Positions 24,076 to 37,305 are shown, counted from the stretch's first letter. The stretch is DNA of 64,000 nt from JAXLSZ01 sp046330315 (GCA_046330315.1 JAXLSZ010000004.1:248001-312000), one strand, 5' to 3'. The notes: generated by a model from the sequence alone, not told the origin. Program-made: numbers and translations.

Positions 24076-25424
24076 GACGCGCGGCACTGTCCCTCGCGGT
24101 CGGGCTCGTCCTGGCCGACTCCTCGGTGGTCGTGCTCGCCCTTCCCGCCATCTACCGGGACCTGGACACGACGGTCAAAGGGGTCACCTGGGTCCTCGTC
24201 TCGTTCAACCTCGTGCTCGCCCTGGCCGCTCTTCCCGCCGCGATGCTCGCCAGGCGGGCGGGGCCGGGAAGGGTTGCCGCCGCCGGGCTCGCCGTCTTCG
24301 CCGGAGCGTCGCTGGCCTGCGCGGCGGCCGGAAGCCTGGAGACCCTGCTCGCCGCGAGGTGCGTGCAGGCGCTGGGAGGGGCCGCAGCCGTCACAGCGGC
24401 CCTCGAGCTGATGCCCGTGGTCACCGGGACCGAGCGCGGGGCGGCCGCGGCCTGGGCGGCGGCGGGAGCCACCGGGGCCGCGCTCGGACCGGCGGTCGGA
24501 GGACTCCTCACCGAACTTGCGTCGTGGCAGTCGATCTTCCTCGTCGGAGTGCCGCTGGCGATCGGGGCGGGGCTGCCGCTGCTGGGGATTGCGCGGGCGG
24601 AGGGACGTAGCGAGACCCGGGAGGCCGAGCTGCGACGGACGGGCAGGCCTCACCTCGCCGCAAACCTGGCCCTCGCCCTGGTCTCGGCCGGGATCGCGGC
24701 GGCCCTGTTCCTGCTCGTGCTGTTACTGATCGAGGGTTGGCGCCTCACCCCCATCGGCGCCGCGGTGGTCGTCTCTGCGATGCCTCTGGCGGCGCTCGCG
24801 GGGTCGCGGCTGGTGCCGCTGGTGCCAAGCGCCAGGGCAAGGGCCGCAGCCGGAGCGATCCTGGTGGCCGGAGGCCTGGCCGGGCTGGGGCTGCTCCCCA
24901 AGGCGCTCGTCGTCCTCGTGCTGCTGCCCCAGGTCCTGGTCGGGATCGGGATTTCCCTGGTCCTCTCGGCGCTGACCGAGACTGCGCTGGAAGGACGCGC
25001 CCCCCAGGCGATCCACGGGGGCTGGACGATCGCCTCGCGCCACGCCGGGGTGGTCGTGGGGCTGCTGGCGCTGACGCCGATCTTCACCGCGGATCTGGCC
25101 GAGCAGCGCCGCGACGCGGTCGACGCCGGGACCGCTGTGGTCCTGGACGCCCGCCTCGACCCGGTGCTGAAGGTCGAGCTGGCCGGGCGGATCTCCACCC
25201 GGCTGGACGCGGAGCGGGGGAGGGTGCCGGTGATCGACCCCGCCTTCGAGCCGCTGCCCGCCGACGCCGGCGACCGCGCCGACGTGCTGAGGTTGAAGGC
25301 GGACCTCCAGGACCAGCTAGACCGGGCCGCGACGCATGCCTTCAGCGCCTCGTTCCTGATCGCGGCCCTGCTGTCCCTGGCCGCCCTGCTGCCGGTCGGC
25401 CTGGCGAGGAGGGTCGAGCTGTGA
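24072..25424 (+). CDS. MFS transporter (DHA2-like), probable CTG start
   Basis: About 450 aa drug/proton antiporter-like permease. Motif LADSSVVVLALPAIYRDL in TM1 and VTWVLVSFNLVLALAALP in TM2 match DHA2 transporters. The first ATG/GTG/TTG in frame (GTG 24126) would delete most of TM1. The codon just before RRAALSLAV is CTG 24072, inside a CTGA overlap with the transglycosylase stop. A soluble loop of about 90 residues (about 330-420) precedes the last helix, larger than usual. Substrate unknown. Confidence 0.75.
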   Translation: MRRAALSLAVGLVLADSSVVVLALPAIYRDLDTTVKGVTWVLVSFNLVLALAALPAAMLARRAGPGRVAAAGLAVFAGASLACAAAGSLETLLAARCVQALGGAAAVTAALELMPVVTGTERGAAAAWAAAGATGAALGPAVGGLLTELASWQSIFLVGVPLAIGAGLPLLGIARAEGRSETREAELRRTGRPHLAANLALALVSAGIAAALFLLVLLLIEGWRLTPIGAAVVVSAMPLAALAGSRLVPLVPSARARAAAGAILVAGGLAGLGLLPKALVVLVLLPQVLVGIGISLVLSALTETALEGRAPQAIHGGWTIASRHAGVVVGLLALTPIFTADLAEQRRDAVDAGTAVVLDARLDPVLKVELAGRISTRLDAERGRVPVIDPAFEPLPADAGDRADVLRLKADLQDQLDRAATHAFSASFLIAALLSLAALLPVGLARRVEL

Positions 25425-25458
25425 GGCGGCCGGCCGCGCCGGGGGAAGAGCCGAGAGG

Positions 25459-26001
25459 ATGAGCGCACCGACCCGTTCCCGTGTCCTGGTCGGCGCCGCG
25501 GCCCTGGCCGCGCTGCTGCTCGCCGGCGCCTACCTGGCGGCGGGCGGCGCCTCCTACGAGCCGGCGCGCACCCAGGACCCCTGCAAGCCGCGGCCCTGGC
25601 GCTCTCCGGAGGGGATCAAGGAGGTCGCCGAGCAGTTCAGCCTCTCGGCGCTCGACGGGGCGGCCTGCGAGCTGGGGGTGAGTCGCGAGGTGCTGGCGAG
25701 GGCCCTGGCCACCGAGGAAACCCGCAGGCGGTTCGCCGAGCGCTACGGCATCGACGACGCGAAGCTCTCCGACGCGGTCCACGCCGGTCTCGAGCGGGCG
25801 GTGGACGACGCGGAGCGCGCCGGGGCGCTGAGCCCGATCGTCGCCGCTCCGCTGCGCGAGCTGGTCTCCCGGATCCCGGTTGACCGCGCGATCGAGCTGA
25901 TCAACGACGCCGCCCCGCTGTTCGACGACGCGCAGGGCTTCCTCGGGCTGCTCTCGCGCAGCGGCCTGGTCCCAGGCGACCTCGGCCAGCTGATTCCCTG
26001 A
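25459..26001 (+). CDS. Secreted or anchored hypothetical protein
   Basis: 180 aa. An N-terminal hydrophobic segment (about 8-30, VLVGAAALAALLLAGAYLAAG) is followed by a helical domain rich in Arg/Glu/Ala with two Cys (DPCKPRPW and AACELG). This suggests one disulfide outside the membrane. The ATG has a GAGAGG Shine-Dalgarno sequence. It follows the MFS gene by 34 bp and may be co-transcribed. The segment AACELGVSREVLARALATEE resembles a short DNA-binding-like helix pair but no family is recognised. Confidence 0.7.
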   Translation: MSAPTRSRVLVGAAALAALLLAGAYLAAGGASYEPARTQDPCKPRPWRSPEGIKEVAEQFSLSALDGAACELGVSREVLARALATEETRRRFAERYGIDDAKLSDAVHAGLERAVDDAERAGALSPIVAAPLRELVSRIPVDRAIELINDAAPLFDDAQGFLGLLSRSGLVPGDLGQLIP

Positions 26002-26077
26002 CCGCCGCTGCCGAGGTCGAAGAAAGGCACCATGGCCGTGCTCAACCGCGGTTTCGGCGGGCCGGTGGCGGGGTTGC

Positions 26078-26440
26078 TCAGTCCGCGGTGGCGCGCCAGA
26101 CCCACCAGATCATCAGCGGCTGCAGCGGGAGACGCGCCCAGAGGGCCCACCTGGGCACCCTCTCCAGGCCGCGGATGCTGTCCCGGTTGACCGCCATGTG
26201 CAGGTTGGCGGGGAAGACTGCGACGAGGAGCGCGAGGAGCCACCAGCGGGCCAGCGGGCGCGTGCGGGGCGAGGCCAGGGCGGCCCCGCCGGCGATCTCG
26301 GCCAGCCCGCTGAGAAAAACGGACCCCCGGTGGGCCGGGAAGCTCGGTGGCATCATCGCCTCGTAGCGGCGCGGAACGACGAAGTGCATCGCTCCTGCGA
26401 AGGCGAAGAAGGCTGCGAGCAGCCGCTGGGCGACGGTCAC
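26078..26440 (-). CDS. DoxX-family membrane protein
   Basis: 120 aa, four predicted helices, with the family features LLAAFFAFAGAMHFVVPRRYEAMMP and GLAEIAGGAALASPRTRPLARWWL in outline. Integral membrane; DoxX-like proteins are linked to thiosulfate:quinone or redox functions but most are unassigned. The GTG start lies 4 bases after the stop of the upstream secreted-protein gene, so the two are co-transcribed. Confidence 0.8.
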   Translation of the reverse strand: MTVAQRLLAAFFAFAGAMHFVVPRRYEAMMPPSFPAHRGSVFLSGLAEIAGGAALASPRTRPLARWWLLALLVAVFPANLHMAVNRDSIRGLERVPRWALWARLPLQPLMIWWVWRATAD

Positions 26441-26444
26441 GGCA

Positions 26445-28304
26445 TCAGGGGAGCTTGGCGTCCACCGAGAAGTGGGCGATCCTGGTCACCGAGACGTTCT
26501 CGGCCGCGTCGGCGACCGTGAGGCGGGCGACGTAGTCGCCTCCGGCGGCGAGGCCCCTGCCGAGGTAGAGGATCCGGTTGCCGCCCTTCCGGGCATTCCG
26601 TTTCAGGGTGGCCGACTCGTGGATCGCCCTGCAGTGGTTGTGGCGGCGCTCCTCGTCGAAGTCCTTGCCGGCCGGCAGGAACCGGGTGCAGCCGGTTCCC
26701 TTGATCCTGATCGTCGCCTCGCCGGCCTCGCTCGAGTTGAAGACGAAGTAGGTTCCGACCCTCAGCACCTGCTTGCGCTGGCCCTTGGGGTACATGATCG
26801 TCCTCTGGCCCTTTGCGGCTTCGACGGCGCCCTCGTCCCGGCCCTGGGCGAAGCGCTCCCGGGAGGCGCCGAAGGAGGTGACCGCCGGCTTCCTGTTGTC
26901 CGGCGGGGGCTCGCTCACGAAGCCGGAGCGCGAGGAGGCGATGCGCGAGTAGGGGTTGCCGCCGGACGGAGCCTGGAAGGCCTGGGCCCAGACCAGAACC
27001 GCCTGGCCGTCCGCGTTGGTCGCCAGGGCCGGCTCGTCGGCGTCGCCGTCCTCGGAGCCAAACGGGCCCGAGACCGGGTCGGCGATAGCCGGGAAGCTGC
27101 CACCGGACGGCCGGGTGCTGACCTCGATCCGGTTGATGCTGCCGGTGTCCCGCGACCAGGCGACGATCGCCTCGTTGCCGGCGAAGCCCGCGACCGGGCC
27201 GTCGAAGGAGCCGATCGCGTCGCCCTCCTGGGAGAGCTTCACCGGGGCAGCGAAGCTCGACGCCCCTGACGGGCGCACCGCCGCGTAGACGTGCACGCCG
27301 CCCAGGTTCGACGGGTCGTCGTCCTGCCGCCAGGCGGCGAGCAGGGTGCCGTCCGGTGCCGCCGCCAGGGCGATCGGTGCGCTCGAGTTGCCGGTCGAGA
27401 CCTCCTCGGGGGCCTCGACCTCACCGAGGCGGGCGTAGACGTGCTGGCTCGACGTGTTCATCCAGGCTGCCGCGAGCTGGCCCCCTCCGGCCACCGCGAT
27501 CGCCGGGTAACCCGGCGAGACCGCGGTGGGAGCAAGCTCCGCCGGGGCCGGGAAGCCGCTGCCTCCCGGGGGCCCGTAGAGGGCGGGCCGCAGATCGAAG
27601 GTCGTGGTGGAGAACCGGTCGAAGGCGACCAGCGGACCGGCGCCGCCGACGGCAAGGTCGGGGGCCCGGCGGGTGGTCTGGAAGCTCTGCGAGTTGCCGG
27701 CCAGGGTCGCGTTGGAGCCCGCCAGAGCGCCTCCTGAGACCTGACGCACGGCCAGCCGCGCGGTGCCGGAGAGGCTGGTCTCCCAGGCCACCGCGCCGCT
27801 CCCGCCGGAGTCGAGCGCCGTGGCGACGGTCGCCCCCAGGGCGTTGTCGCCGGCGCCTGCCCCCGAGAGTTGGGTGGCGGCGCCGAAGCCTCCCGAGCTG
27901 CCCCGAGCCATCGCCCAGACCTTCCCCGTGACCCCGCTGGAGTCCTGCTCCAGCCACGAGGCGACCGCCGCGCCATTGCCGGCCACCGAGAGCGAGGGCC
28001 GGCGCGCCCTGGGGCCGGAGCGATCGGTGAGGTCGACGGCCCAGGCGCCGCCCGCCGCGCGGGTTGCCATCCGGATCGTGTGTGGGGGATGCAGGTAGCC
28101 GGCTGTGTCGTCCTGCATACCCCAGATCGCCGTGGCGTCGCCGGACGAGTCGATTCCGACCGACGGGCTGATCGCGGCCTTGGCGGCCGGCGAGAGCAGA
28201 ACCGGGTCCTCCCAGGTGCGCGCCGCGGCCCCATCGGCGAGAAGGCCGCCCAGCGGCAGCACCAGGGCCAAGGCACCGAGGGCTCCCCGCCTCCTCGAAC
28301 GCAT
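26445..28304 (-). CDS. Large secreted protein of unknown function
   Basis: 619 aa. Signal peptide about 1-30 (RRRGALGALALVLPLGGLLAD). The body has repeated beta-strand units of the pattern PxLAVGGxGxxVxAW (for instance SLSVAGNGAAVASWLEQD, ALATNADGQAVLVWAQ, IALAAAPDGTLLAAWRQDD), suggesting a beta-propeller or sandwich. The C-terminal 150 aa (TYFVFNSSEAGEATIRIKG, YVARLTVADAAENVS) resemble a fibronectin-like domain with two Cys. ATG 28304 is chosen from the -10 box TAGACT 7 bases upstream. Transcribed divergently from uvrB across only 51 bp. Confidence 0.75.
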   Translation of the reverse strand: MRSRRRGALGALALVLPLGGLLADGAAARTWEDPVLLSPAAKAAISPSVGIDSSGDATAIWGMQDDTAGYLHPPHTIRMATRAAGGAWAVDLTDRSGPRARRPSLSVAGNGAAVASWLEQDSSGVTGKVWAMARGSSGGFGAATQLSGAGAGDNALGATVATALDSGGSGAVAWETSLSGTARLAVRQVSGGALAGSNATLAGNSQSFQTTRRAPDLAVGGAGPLVAFDRFSTTTFDLRPALYGPPGGSGFPAPAELAPTAVSPGYPAIAVAGGGQLAAAWMNTSSQHVYARLGEVEAPEEVSTGNSSAPIALAAAPDGTLLAAWRQDDDPSNLGGVHVYAAVRPSGASSFAAPVKLSQEGDAIGSFDGPVAGFAGNEAIVAWSRDTGSINRIEVSTRPSGGSFPAIADPVSGPFGSEDGDADEPALATNADGQAVLVWAQAFQAPSGGNPYSRIASSRSGFVSEPPPDNRKPAVTSFGASRERFAQGRDEGAVEAAKGQRTIMYPKGQRKQVLRVGTYFVFNSSEAGEATIRIKGTGCTRFLPAGKDFDEERRHNHCRAIHESATLKRNARKGGNRILYLGRGLAAGGDYVARLTVADAAENVSVTRIAHFSVDAKLP

Positions 28305-28311
28305 GGGCGAG

Positions 28312-28347
28312 AGTCTACCCTGACCCAACCCAGGCGCCCGCTATCTT
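28312..28347. promoter_or_regulatory. Divergent leaderless promoter pair: secreted protein (-) and uvrB (+)
   Basis: Minus strand TAGACT (28317-28312) ends 7 bases before ATG 28304. Plus strand TATCTT (28342-28347) ends 8 bases before GTG 28356. Both start codons and both -10 boxes fit in 53 bp, so the -35 regions must overlap the opposite promoter. Confidence 0.5.
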
Positions 28348-28355
28348 CGACCCTC

Positions 28356-30343
<1,988 letters not shown>

Positions 30344-30347
<4 letters not shown>

Positions 30348-30982
30348 GCGGGGAAGCCGGATCCGGCGGTTCCCTGGGGCGTGCCGCCGGCGACCGCGTC
30401 GCCGACATCCTCGCCGCGGCCGAGCGCCAGGCTGCCGAGATCGAGGCCGAGGCCCGCCGCCAGGCGCAGCGGATCGTCTCCGAAGCGCGCCGCGAGGCGG
30501 CCTCGCAGCTTCGACGCGCAGAGCGGGCTCTCTCGGACCTCTCCGGCCGCCTCGACCCGGGCGAGGGCGAGGAAGCCGCCGGGGCTGCGGTCGAGCCCGA
30601 CCCGGGCGAGCGCCCCGCAGCCGGGAGGGGGGAGGGTCCCGGAGCGGGCGCAGGAGGGGCGGGCGCGAAAGGTGTCGCAGAGGGTCCTGCAGCGGGCGCG
30701 GGAGGGGCGGGCGCGGCCGCCGCCGCAGAGAGCCCTGCAGCGGGCGCGGCCGCCCCGGGGGAGGCGGCCTCAACCGACCCCGCGGAGGCGGCCTCAACCG
30801 GCCCGGGGGAGGGGGTCGCAGGGTCGCCGGCTCCGGGCGGCGACTCGGCAGCTCGCCTGGTGGCCTTGAACATGGCGCTTGAGGGCGCCTCGCGCGAGGA
30901 GATCGCATCGGCGCTCGAGCAGCGCTACGGGGGCGCCGACGACGCGGTGCTCGACGACGTGATGGCCCGGGTGGGGCCCTGA
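30344..30982 (+). CDS. Coiled-coil protein with Gly/Ala/Pro repeat linker
   Basis: 212 aa, starting in an ATGA overlap with uvrB. Residues about 15-70 form a charged coiled coil of the DivIVA/ATP-synthase-b type (ILAAAERQAAEIEAEARRQA). Residues about 85-165 are low complexity with 16-residue units (GPGAGAGGAGAKGVAE and a close copy). A C-terminal helical domain (about 170-212) has SREEIASALEQRYG. No signal peptide. The function is not recognised; position suggests co-expression with uvrB. Confidence 0.7.
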
Positions 30983-30996
30983 GGAGGCCCGGGCGG

Positions 30997-31734
30997 ATGC
31001 CGGTAGAGGTCACGGAGGCGACCTTCGAGAAGGAGGTGATCGATCGCTCGCGCGACCTTCCCGTCGTGGTCGACTTCTGGGCGGAGTGGTGCGGGCCCTG
31101 CCGGACCCTGGGGCCGGCGCTGGAGGCGGCGGAGGCGGCGCGCGCGGGCAAGGTGGCCCTGGTCAAGGTGGACGTGGACTCCAACCAGGCCCTCGCGGCA
31201 CGGTACGGGATCCAGGGAATCCCCGCCGTCAAGGCCTTCCGGGACGGAGAGGTGGCCAGCGAATTCGTCGGCGCGGTCCCGAGGGCGACCGTCGAGGCCT
31301 TCTTCGACTCGCTTGTGCCCTCCCGGGCCGACGAGCTGCTCGCCGCCGGGGACCTCGACTCGCTGCGCGAGGCGGCTTCGCTGGATCCGCGCCGGGCAGA
31401 CATCGCGCTGGCCCTAGCCGGCCGGCTGCTGGAGGCCGGCGAGGACGACGAGGCGCTCGCCGTCGCCGAGGCCCACCCCGGCAACTTCGCCGCCGAGGGG
31501 ATCGCCGCGCGGATCCGGCTCACCCGTGCCGGCACCGGCGCCGAGGCCTTCGGCAAGCTCGACGCGGGGGACCGCGACGGGGCCGTCGAGGACCTCCTCG
31601 AAGCCCTCGACGGCGCCGAGGAGGAGACTCGCGAGGAGCTCCGCCGGGCGATCGTCGGCGCGCTCAGCGACGCCGATCCCGATGACACCGCCGCCCGCGA
31701 GCTCCGCCGCCGCCTCGCCGCGACCCTCTACTGA
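30997..31734 (+). CDS. Thioredoxin-like protein with TPR region (CnoX/YbbN-like)
   Basis: 245 aa. Residues 1-110 are a thioredoxin domain with active site WCGPC (Cys32, Cys35) and cis-Pro in GIPAVKAF. Residues about 115-245 are helical TPR-like repeats (SRADELLAAGDLDSLREAASLDPRRADI in outline), as in CnoX chaperedoxins. Family knowledge suggests protection of proteins from oxidation in the cytoplasm. The two-cysteine site implies it can also reduce disulfides. A strong Shine-Dalgarno sequence (GAGGAGG) precedes ATG 30997. Confidence 0.87.
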   Translation: MPVEVTEATFEKEVIDRSRDLPVVVDFWAEWCGPCRTLGPALEAAEAARAGKVALVKVDVDSNQALAARYGIQGIPAVKAFRDGEVASEFVGAVPRATVEAFFDSLVPSRADELLAAGDLDSLREAASLDPRRADIALALAGRLLEAGEDDEALAVAEAHPGNFAAEGIAARIRLTRAGTGAEAFGKLDAGDRDGAVEDLLEALDGAEEETREELRRAIVGALSDADPDDTAARELRRRLAATLY

Positions 31735-31820
31735 CCCGGGCGGTCCCGGCGGACTCATCGGGCACGATCGGCCGGCCCTCGTCGATGGAGCGCAGGCGCC
31801 GGACCCCGCGTCCACCGGGC

Positions 31821-31950
31821 CCCGGCGGCCGGGCCGGCAGCATCAGCTCCCGGCGGCCGGGTCCGCAGCATCAGCCCCCGGCGGCCGGGTCCGCAGCATC
31901 AGCCCCCGGCGGCCGGGTCCGCAGCATCAGCCCCCGGCGGCCGGGCCGGT
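31821..31950. repeat. 28-bp minisatellite, five copies, at the 3' end of the second DUF559 gene
   Basis: CCCGGCGGCCGGG starts at 31821, 31849, 31877, 31905 and 31933, each unit ending near GCAGCATCAG. The stop codon and last residues of the minus-strand DUF559 gene lie in the final unit, so the gene end was caught in the expansion. Each unit contains the self-complementary CCCGGCGGCCGGG. No unique spacers, so not CRISPR. Confidence 0.9.
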
Positions 31951-32859
31951 CTCGATCAGGGCGATCAGCTCCCTCCCGACCCGCCGGGGCTCCAGCGAGA
32001 TGTCCTCGTAGGTGAATCGAACCGGCCTCCAGCCTTCGGCAGTCAGCTCCCGGTCGCGGCGGCGGTCCCGCGTCATCGCCTCCCTTGACGAGTGGTAGGC
32101 ATAGCCATCCACCTCGACGACGAGGCGCGAGCGCGGGAAGGCAAAGTCCCTGCGGCGTCCCTCGATCGAGGCGTTCACCTCGGGGTCCGGCGCGCCGGCC
32201 GCCCGAGCGATGCGAAGGAAGAGGCGCTCCAGGTGAGAGCGGGTCCCGTCCCGCGCCGGCTCCATCAGCTCGAGAAGGTCGAGCAGCGCCCGCCGGCCCT
32301 TGGCTCTGGGCGACCTCCTGAGGGAGGCCGCGATCGGTGGCGGGTGGAAGCGGCCGAGGTCCTGGGCGCGCTCGATCAGACCGCGTAGCCGGCGCCCGTC
32401 GAGCGACCCCGCCAGGTCGACTATCGTCCTCGCCGCAGTCGTGAGTCGCATGCCGTCCAGGGTGGTGACTTCGAAGGCCTCGAGGACCGTGCGATGGACG
32501 GCGACGCGGTCTCGAGAACGGCCCCCGGCGGTCCGCGTCGCGATGTGGACCGGGTGGAGCGGTCCGCCGATCAGTGACCACGCCTGGCCAGCGGTGGACC
32601 CTGCGAGGGCCGACTCCTCACCACAGGTCAGCAGGGCCGCCTGCCACCAGGCCCGGCGTCCCAGCGCCCGGTGGCCGACGGCGTAGACGCCTCTGTGGAC
32701 CGGGTGAAGGCGCCCCGCCCGCAGGGCGGCGTCAATCTGGTGGCGCGTGAGTCCGCAGGCGAGCAGTTGGCTGCGCGAGACGACCCCGTGCTGCCGGGTC
32801 GCGAGCCTTGCCACGAGTTCGTCCCGCCCAAGCCGATTCGTGGCGAGTTTGTCCGCCAT
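31927..32859 (-). CDS. AbiEi-type N-terminus plus DUF559 nuclease-fold protein, second copy
   Basis: 310 aa paralogue of the protein at 13716. N-terminal winged-helix-like part: RQHGVVSRSQLLACGLTRHQ, then GRLHPVHRGVYAVGHRALG. C-terminal DUF559 fold: PDPEVNASIEGRRRDFAFP, LVVEVDGYAYHSSREA and WRPVRFTYEDI, with the Asp/Glu pattern of PD-(D/E)XK nucleases. It lacks the ADRVE insert of the other copy. ATG 32859 is chosen (MADKLATNRLG); the frame remains open upstream only because it crosses repeats. Flanked on both sides by minisatellites. Confidence 0.72.
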   Translation of the reverse strand: MADKLATNRLGRDELVARLATRQHGVVSRSQLLACGLTRHQIDAALRAGRLHPVHRGVYAVGHRALGRRAWWQAALLTCGEESALAGSTAGQAWSLIGGPLHPVHIATRTAGGRSRDRVAVHRTVLEAFEVTTLDGMRLTTAARTIVDLAGSLDGRRLRGLIERAQDLGRFHPPPIAASLRRSPRAKGRRALLDLLELMEPARDGTRSHLERLFLRIARAAGAPDPEVNASIEGRRRDFAFPRSRLVVEVDGYAYHSSREAMTRDRRRDRELTAEGWRPVRFTYEDISLEPRRVGRELIALIETGPAAGG

Positions 32860-32910
32860 GTGCGGCTCAAGGCACCAAGTTTCGGGAGTCGCCCCCTCGA
32901 GATCGGGGGG

Positions 32911-33000
32911 CGGAGCCCGATCGCGCCCGACCCCTCGCATTGGCGCGGAGCCCGATCGCGCCCGACCCCTCGCATTGGCGCGGAGCCCGATCGCGCCCCC
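32911..33000. repeat. 35-bp tandem repeat, 2.6 copies
   Basis: CGGAGCCCGATCGCGCCCGA begins at 32911, 32946 and 32981; each unit ends with CCCCTCGCATTGGCG. It lies upstream of the DUF559 start, in the 370-bp gap to uvrA. Confidence 0.88.
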
Positions 33001-33031
33001 CGACCTGCCGGCCGGGCCCCTGGTCTCCTCG

Positions 33032-33176
33032 GCGCCCCGGCATCCGCCCCGCCCAAAGCGGCGCCCCGGCATCCGCCCCGCCCAAAGCGGCGCCCCGGCA
33101 TCCGCCCCGCCCAAAGCGGCGCCCCGGCATCCGCCCCGCCCAAAGCGGCGCCCCGGCATCCGCCCCGCCCAAGCGC
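33032..33176. repeat. 29-bp minisatellite, five near-identical copies
   Basis: Units start at 33032, 33061, 33090, 33119 and 33148 (GCGCCCCGGCATCCGCCCCG plus CCCAAAGCG). A decayed sixth copy follows. The array ends about 40 bp before the uvrA promoter. It is open in several frames but shows no sign of being translated. Confidence 0.92.
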
Positions 33177-33217
33177 GGCGGGAGCGTGCCGCGCACGGGA
33201 ACAACCGTTCGCCCCCC

Positions 33218-33223
33218 TAGAAT
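33218..33223 (+). promoter_or_regulatory. -10 box of a leaderless uvrA promoter
   Basis: TAGAAT ends 6 bases before the uvrA GTG at 33230. No SOS box was recognised in the short region between the minisatellite and the start. Confidence 0.5.
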
Positions 33224-33229
33224 CGTCCG

Positions 33230-36181
<2,952 letters not shown>

Positions 36182-36232
36182 CCGGGGGGCGCCGCGGGGC
36201 TGGGCGGTCGCGGGCCTGCGGGGCGCCCCCGG
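36182..36232. terminator. GC-rich inverted repeat between convergent uvrA and ROK genes
   Basis: CCGGGGGGCGCC at 36183-36194 can pair, with one bulge, with GGGGCGCCCCCGG near 36220-36232. It occupies the whole 56-bp gap between two converging stops, so it is a candidate bidirectional terminator. Confidence 0.45.
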
Positions 36233-36237
36233 ACGGC

Positions 36238-37203
36238 TCAGCGTTTGAAGAGCAGCGAGGCCCCGACCGCTCCCCCGAGGTCGCCGAGCTCGGCGACGTG
36301 GAAGGCGGGCGGTCGGTCGGACACGAACAGGTGCTTGGCCATCTCGCTCTCGATCCGCTCGGCGTAGTGCTCGCCGAACCGGACGCCGAGGCCCCCTCCC
36401 AGGATCACCGCCTCCACGTCGAGGAGGTTCACGGCCGAGGCGATGCCGGTTCCCAGGTATCGGATGGCCCGCCGGATCAGGCTCTCGGCCAGCGGGTCCT
36501 TCTCGCGAAGGGCGTGCTCCCACACGGCGCTGGTCAGCCTGTCCCTGCCCCGCTTCTTCATGATCTTGAAGAGGTCGGTGTCCACCCCGGCGGCCTCCTC
36601 GCTGCGTGCCTTGGCCTCCATCGCGGCACGCCCGGCATAGGCCTCCAGGCAGCCTCGGCGCCCGCAGGGGCAGCGGGCGCCCCCCCGCTTGACGACCGTG
36701 TGTCCGATCTCGCCGGCCGCTCCCCGGCCCAGCCAGGGCTTGCCGTCGAGCACCAGGCCCCCGCCCACGCCGGTTCCCCAGAACACACCGATCAGCGACT
36801 CGTAGGGCTTGCCCGCACCGAGGTGGAACTCGGCCTCGGTGGCGACCTGCACGTCGTTGCCGACCCGGACCGGTGCACCCAGCGCCCCGGAGAGGCTGTC
36901 GGCGAGAGGGAAGCTTCCCTCCCATCCCGGGAGGTTCCGGGCGCCGCTCACGACGCCGGTCCTCTCGTCCGCGTCCCCGGGCGAGCCGACCCCGATTCCC
37001 TCGAGCCTGGAGGTTGCGCGGCCGTCCTGTTCGGCCGCCTCGCTCATCGCCGCGGCCATCTCGCGGGCCACGTCCTCGGGCTCGCCCTCGGTCGGGGTGG
37101 GTCGCCTCGACTGCCCGCGGACGCTGCCGCTGCGGTCCACGACAACCGTCTGGATCTTCGTGCCCCCCAGGTCGATTCCGCCCCACAGCTTTCTCGGCGG
37201 CAT
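36238..37203 (-). CDS. ROK-family sugar kinase, probably glucokinase
   Basis: 321 aa. Phosphate-binding motif GGIDLGGTKIQTVVVD, VGNDVQVATEAE (catalytic Asp), FWGTGVGGGLVLDG, and the ROK zinc site GEIGHTVVKRGGARCPCGRRGCLEAY. These features suit ATP- or polyphosphate-dependent glucokinase. The lack of an N-terminal helix-turn-helix makes a repressor role unlikely. ATG 37203 is chosen, preceded by GGGAGAGG. A 21-codon frame with a strong Shine-Dalgarno sequence ends on it as TGATG. Confidence 0.88.
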   Translation of the reverse strand: MPPRKLWGGIDLGGTKIQTVVVDRSGSVRGQSRRPTPTEGEPEDVAREMAAAMSEAAEQDGRATSRLEGIGVGSPGDADERTGVVSGARNLPGWEGSFPLADSLSGALGAPVRVGNDVQVATEAEFHLGAGKPYESLIGVFWGTGVGGGLVLDGKPWLGRGAAGEIGHTVVKRGGARCPCGRRGCLEAYAGRAAMEAKARSEEAAGVDTDLFKIMKKRGRDRLTSAVWEHALREKDPLAESLIRRAIRYLGTGIASAVNLLDVEAVILGGGLGVRFGEHYAERIESEMAKHLFVSDRPPAFHVAELGDLGGAVGASLLFKR

Positions 37204-37268
37204 CACGCCTCTCCCGTCACCTGGCGCCACCCGGCCACCTGTCCGGGTGTCATCTCGAAGCTGCCCAC
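37203..37268 (-). CDS. Candidate 21-codon upstream ORF coupled to the ROK kinase
   Basis: GTG 37268 follows AAGGAGGG at 8 bases, one of the best ribosome sites in the window. The frame reads MGSFEMTPGQVAGWRQVTGE plus A, and its TGA shares one base with the kinase ATG (TGATG). A TAGGGT -10 box lies 31 bases further upstream. It may be a translated leader. Confidence 0.4.
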   Translation of the reverse strand: MGSFEMTPGQVAGWRQVTGEA

Positions 37269-37299
37269 GCGCGCAACCCTCCTTCTTGCTTGCGTGCGG

Positions 37300-37305
37300 A
37301 CCCTA
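37300..37305 (-). promoter_or_regulatory. -10 box upstream of the ROK kinase leader
   Basis: TAGGGT on the minus strand. A start about 7 bases on gives a short 5' UTR that contains the AAGGAGGG site of the 21-codon frame. Confidence 0.35.

Noticed and set aside
26031..26180. ORF from ATG 26031 running antisense into the DoxX gene
   Set aside because: It lies mostly opposite a recognisable DoxX protein and shows no family features.
33032..33176. CRISPR-like array of 29-bp units
   Set aside because: Units are directly adjacent with no unique spacers, and no cas genes are near; it is a minisatellite. The same applies to 31821-31950.
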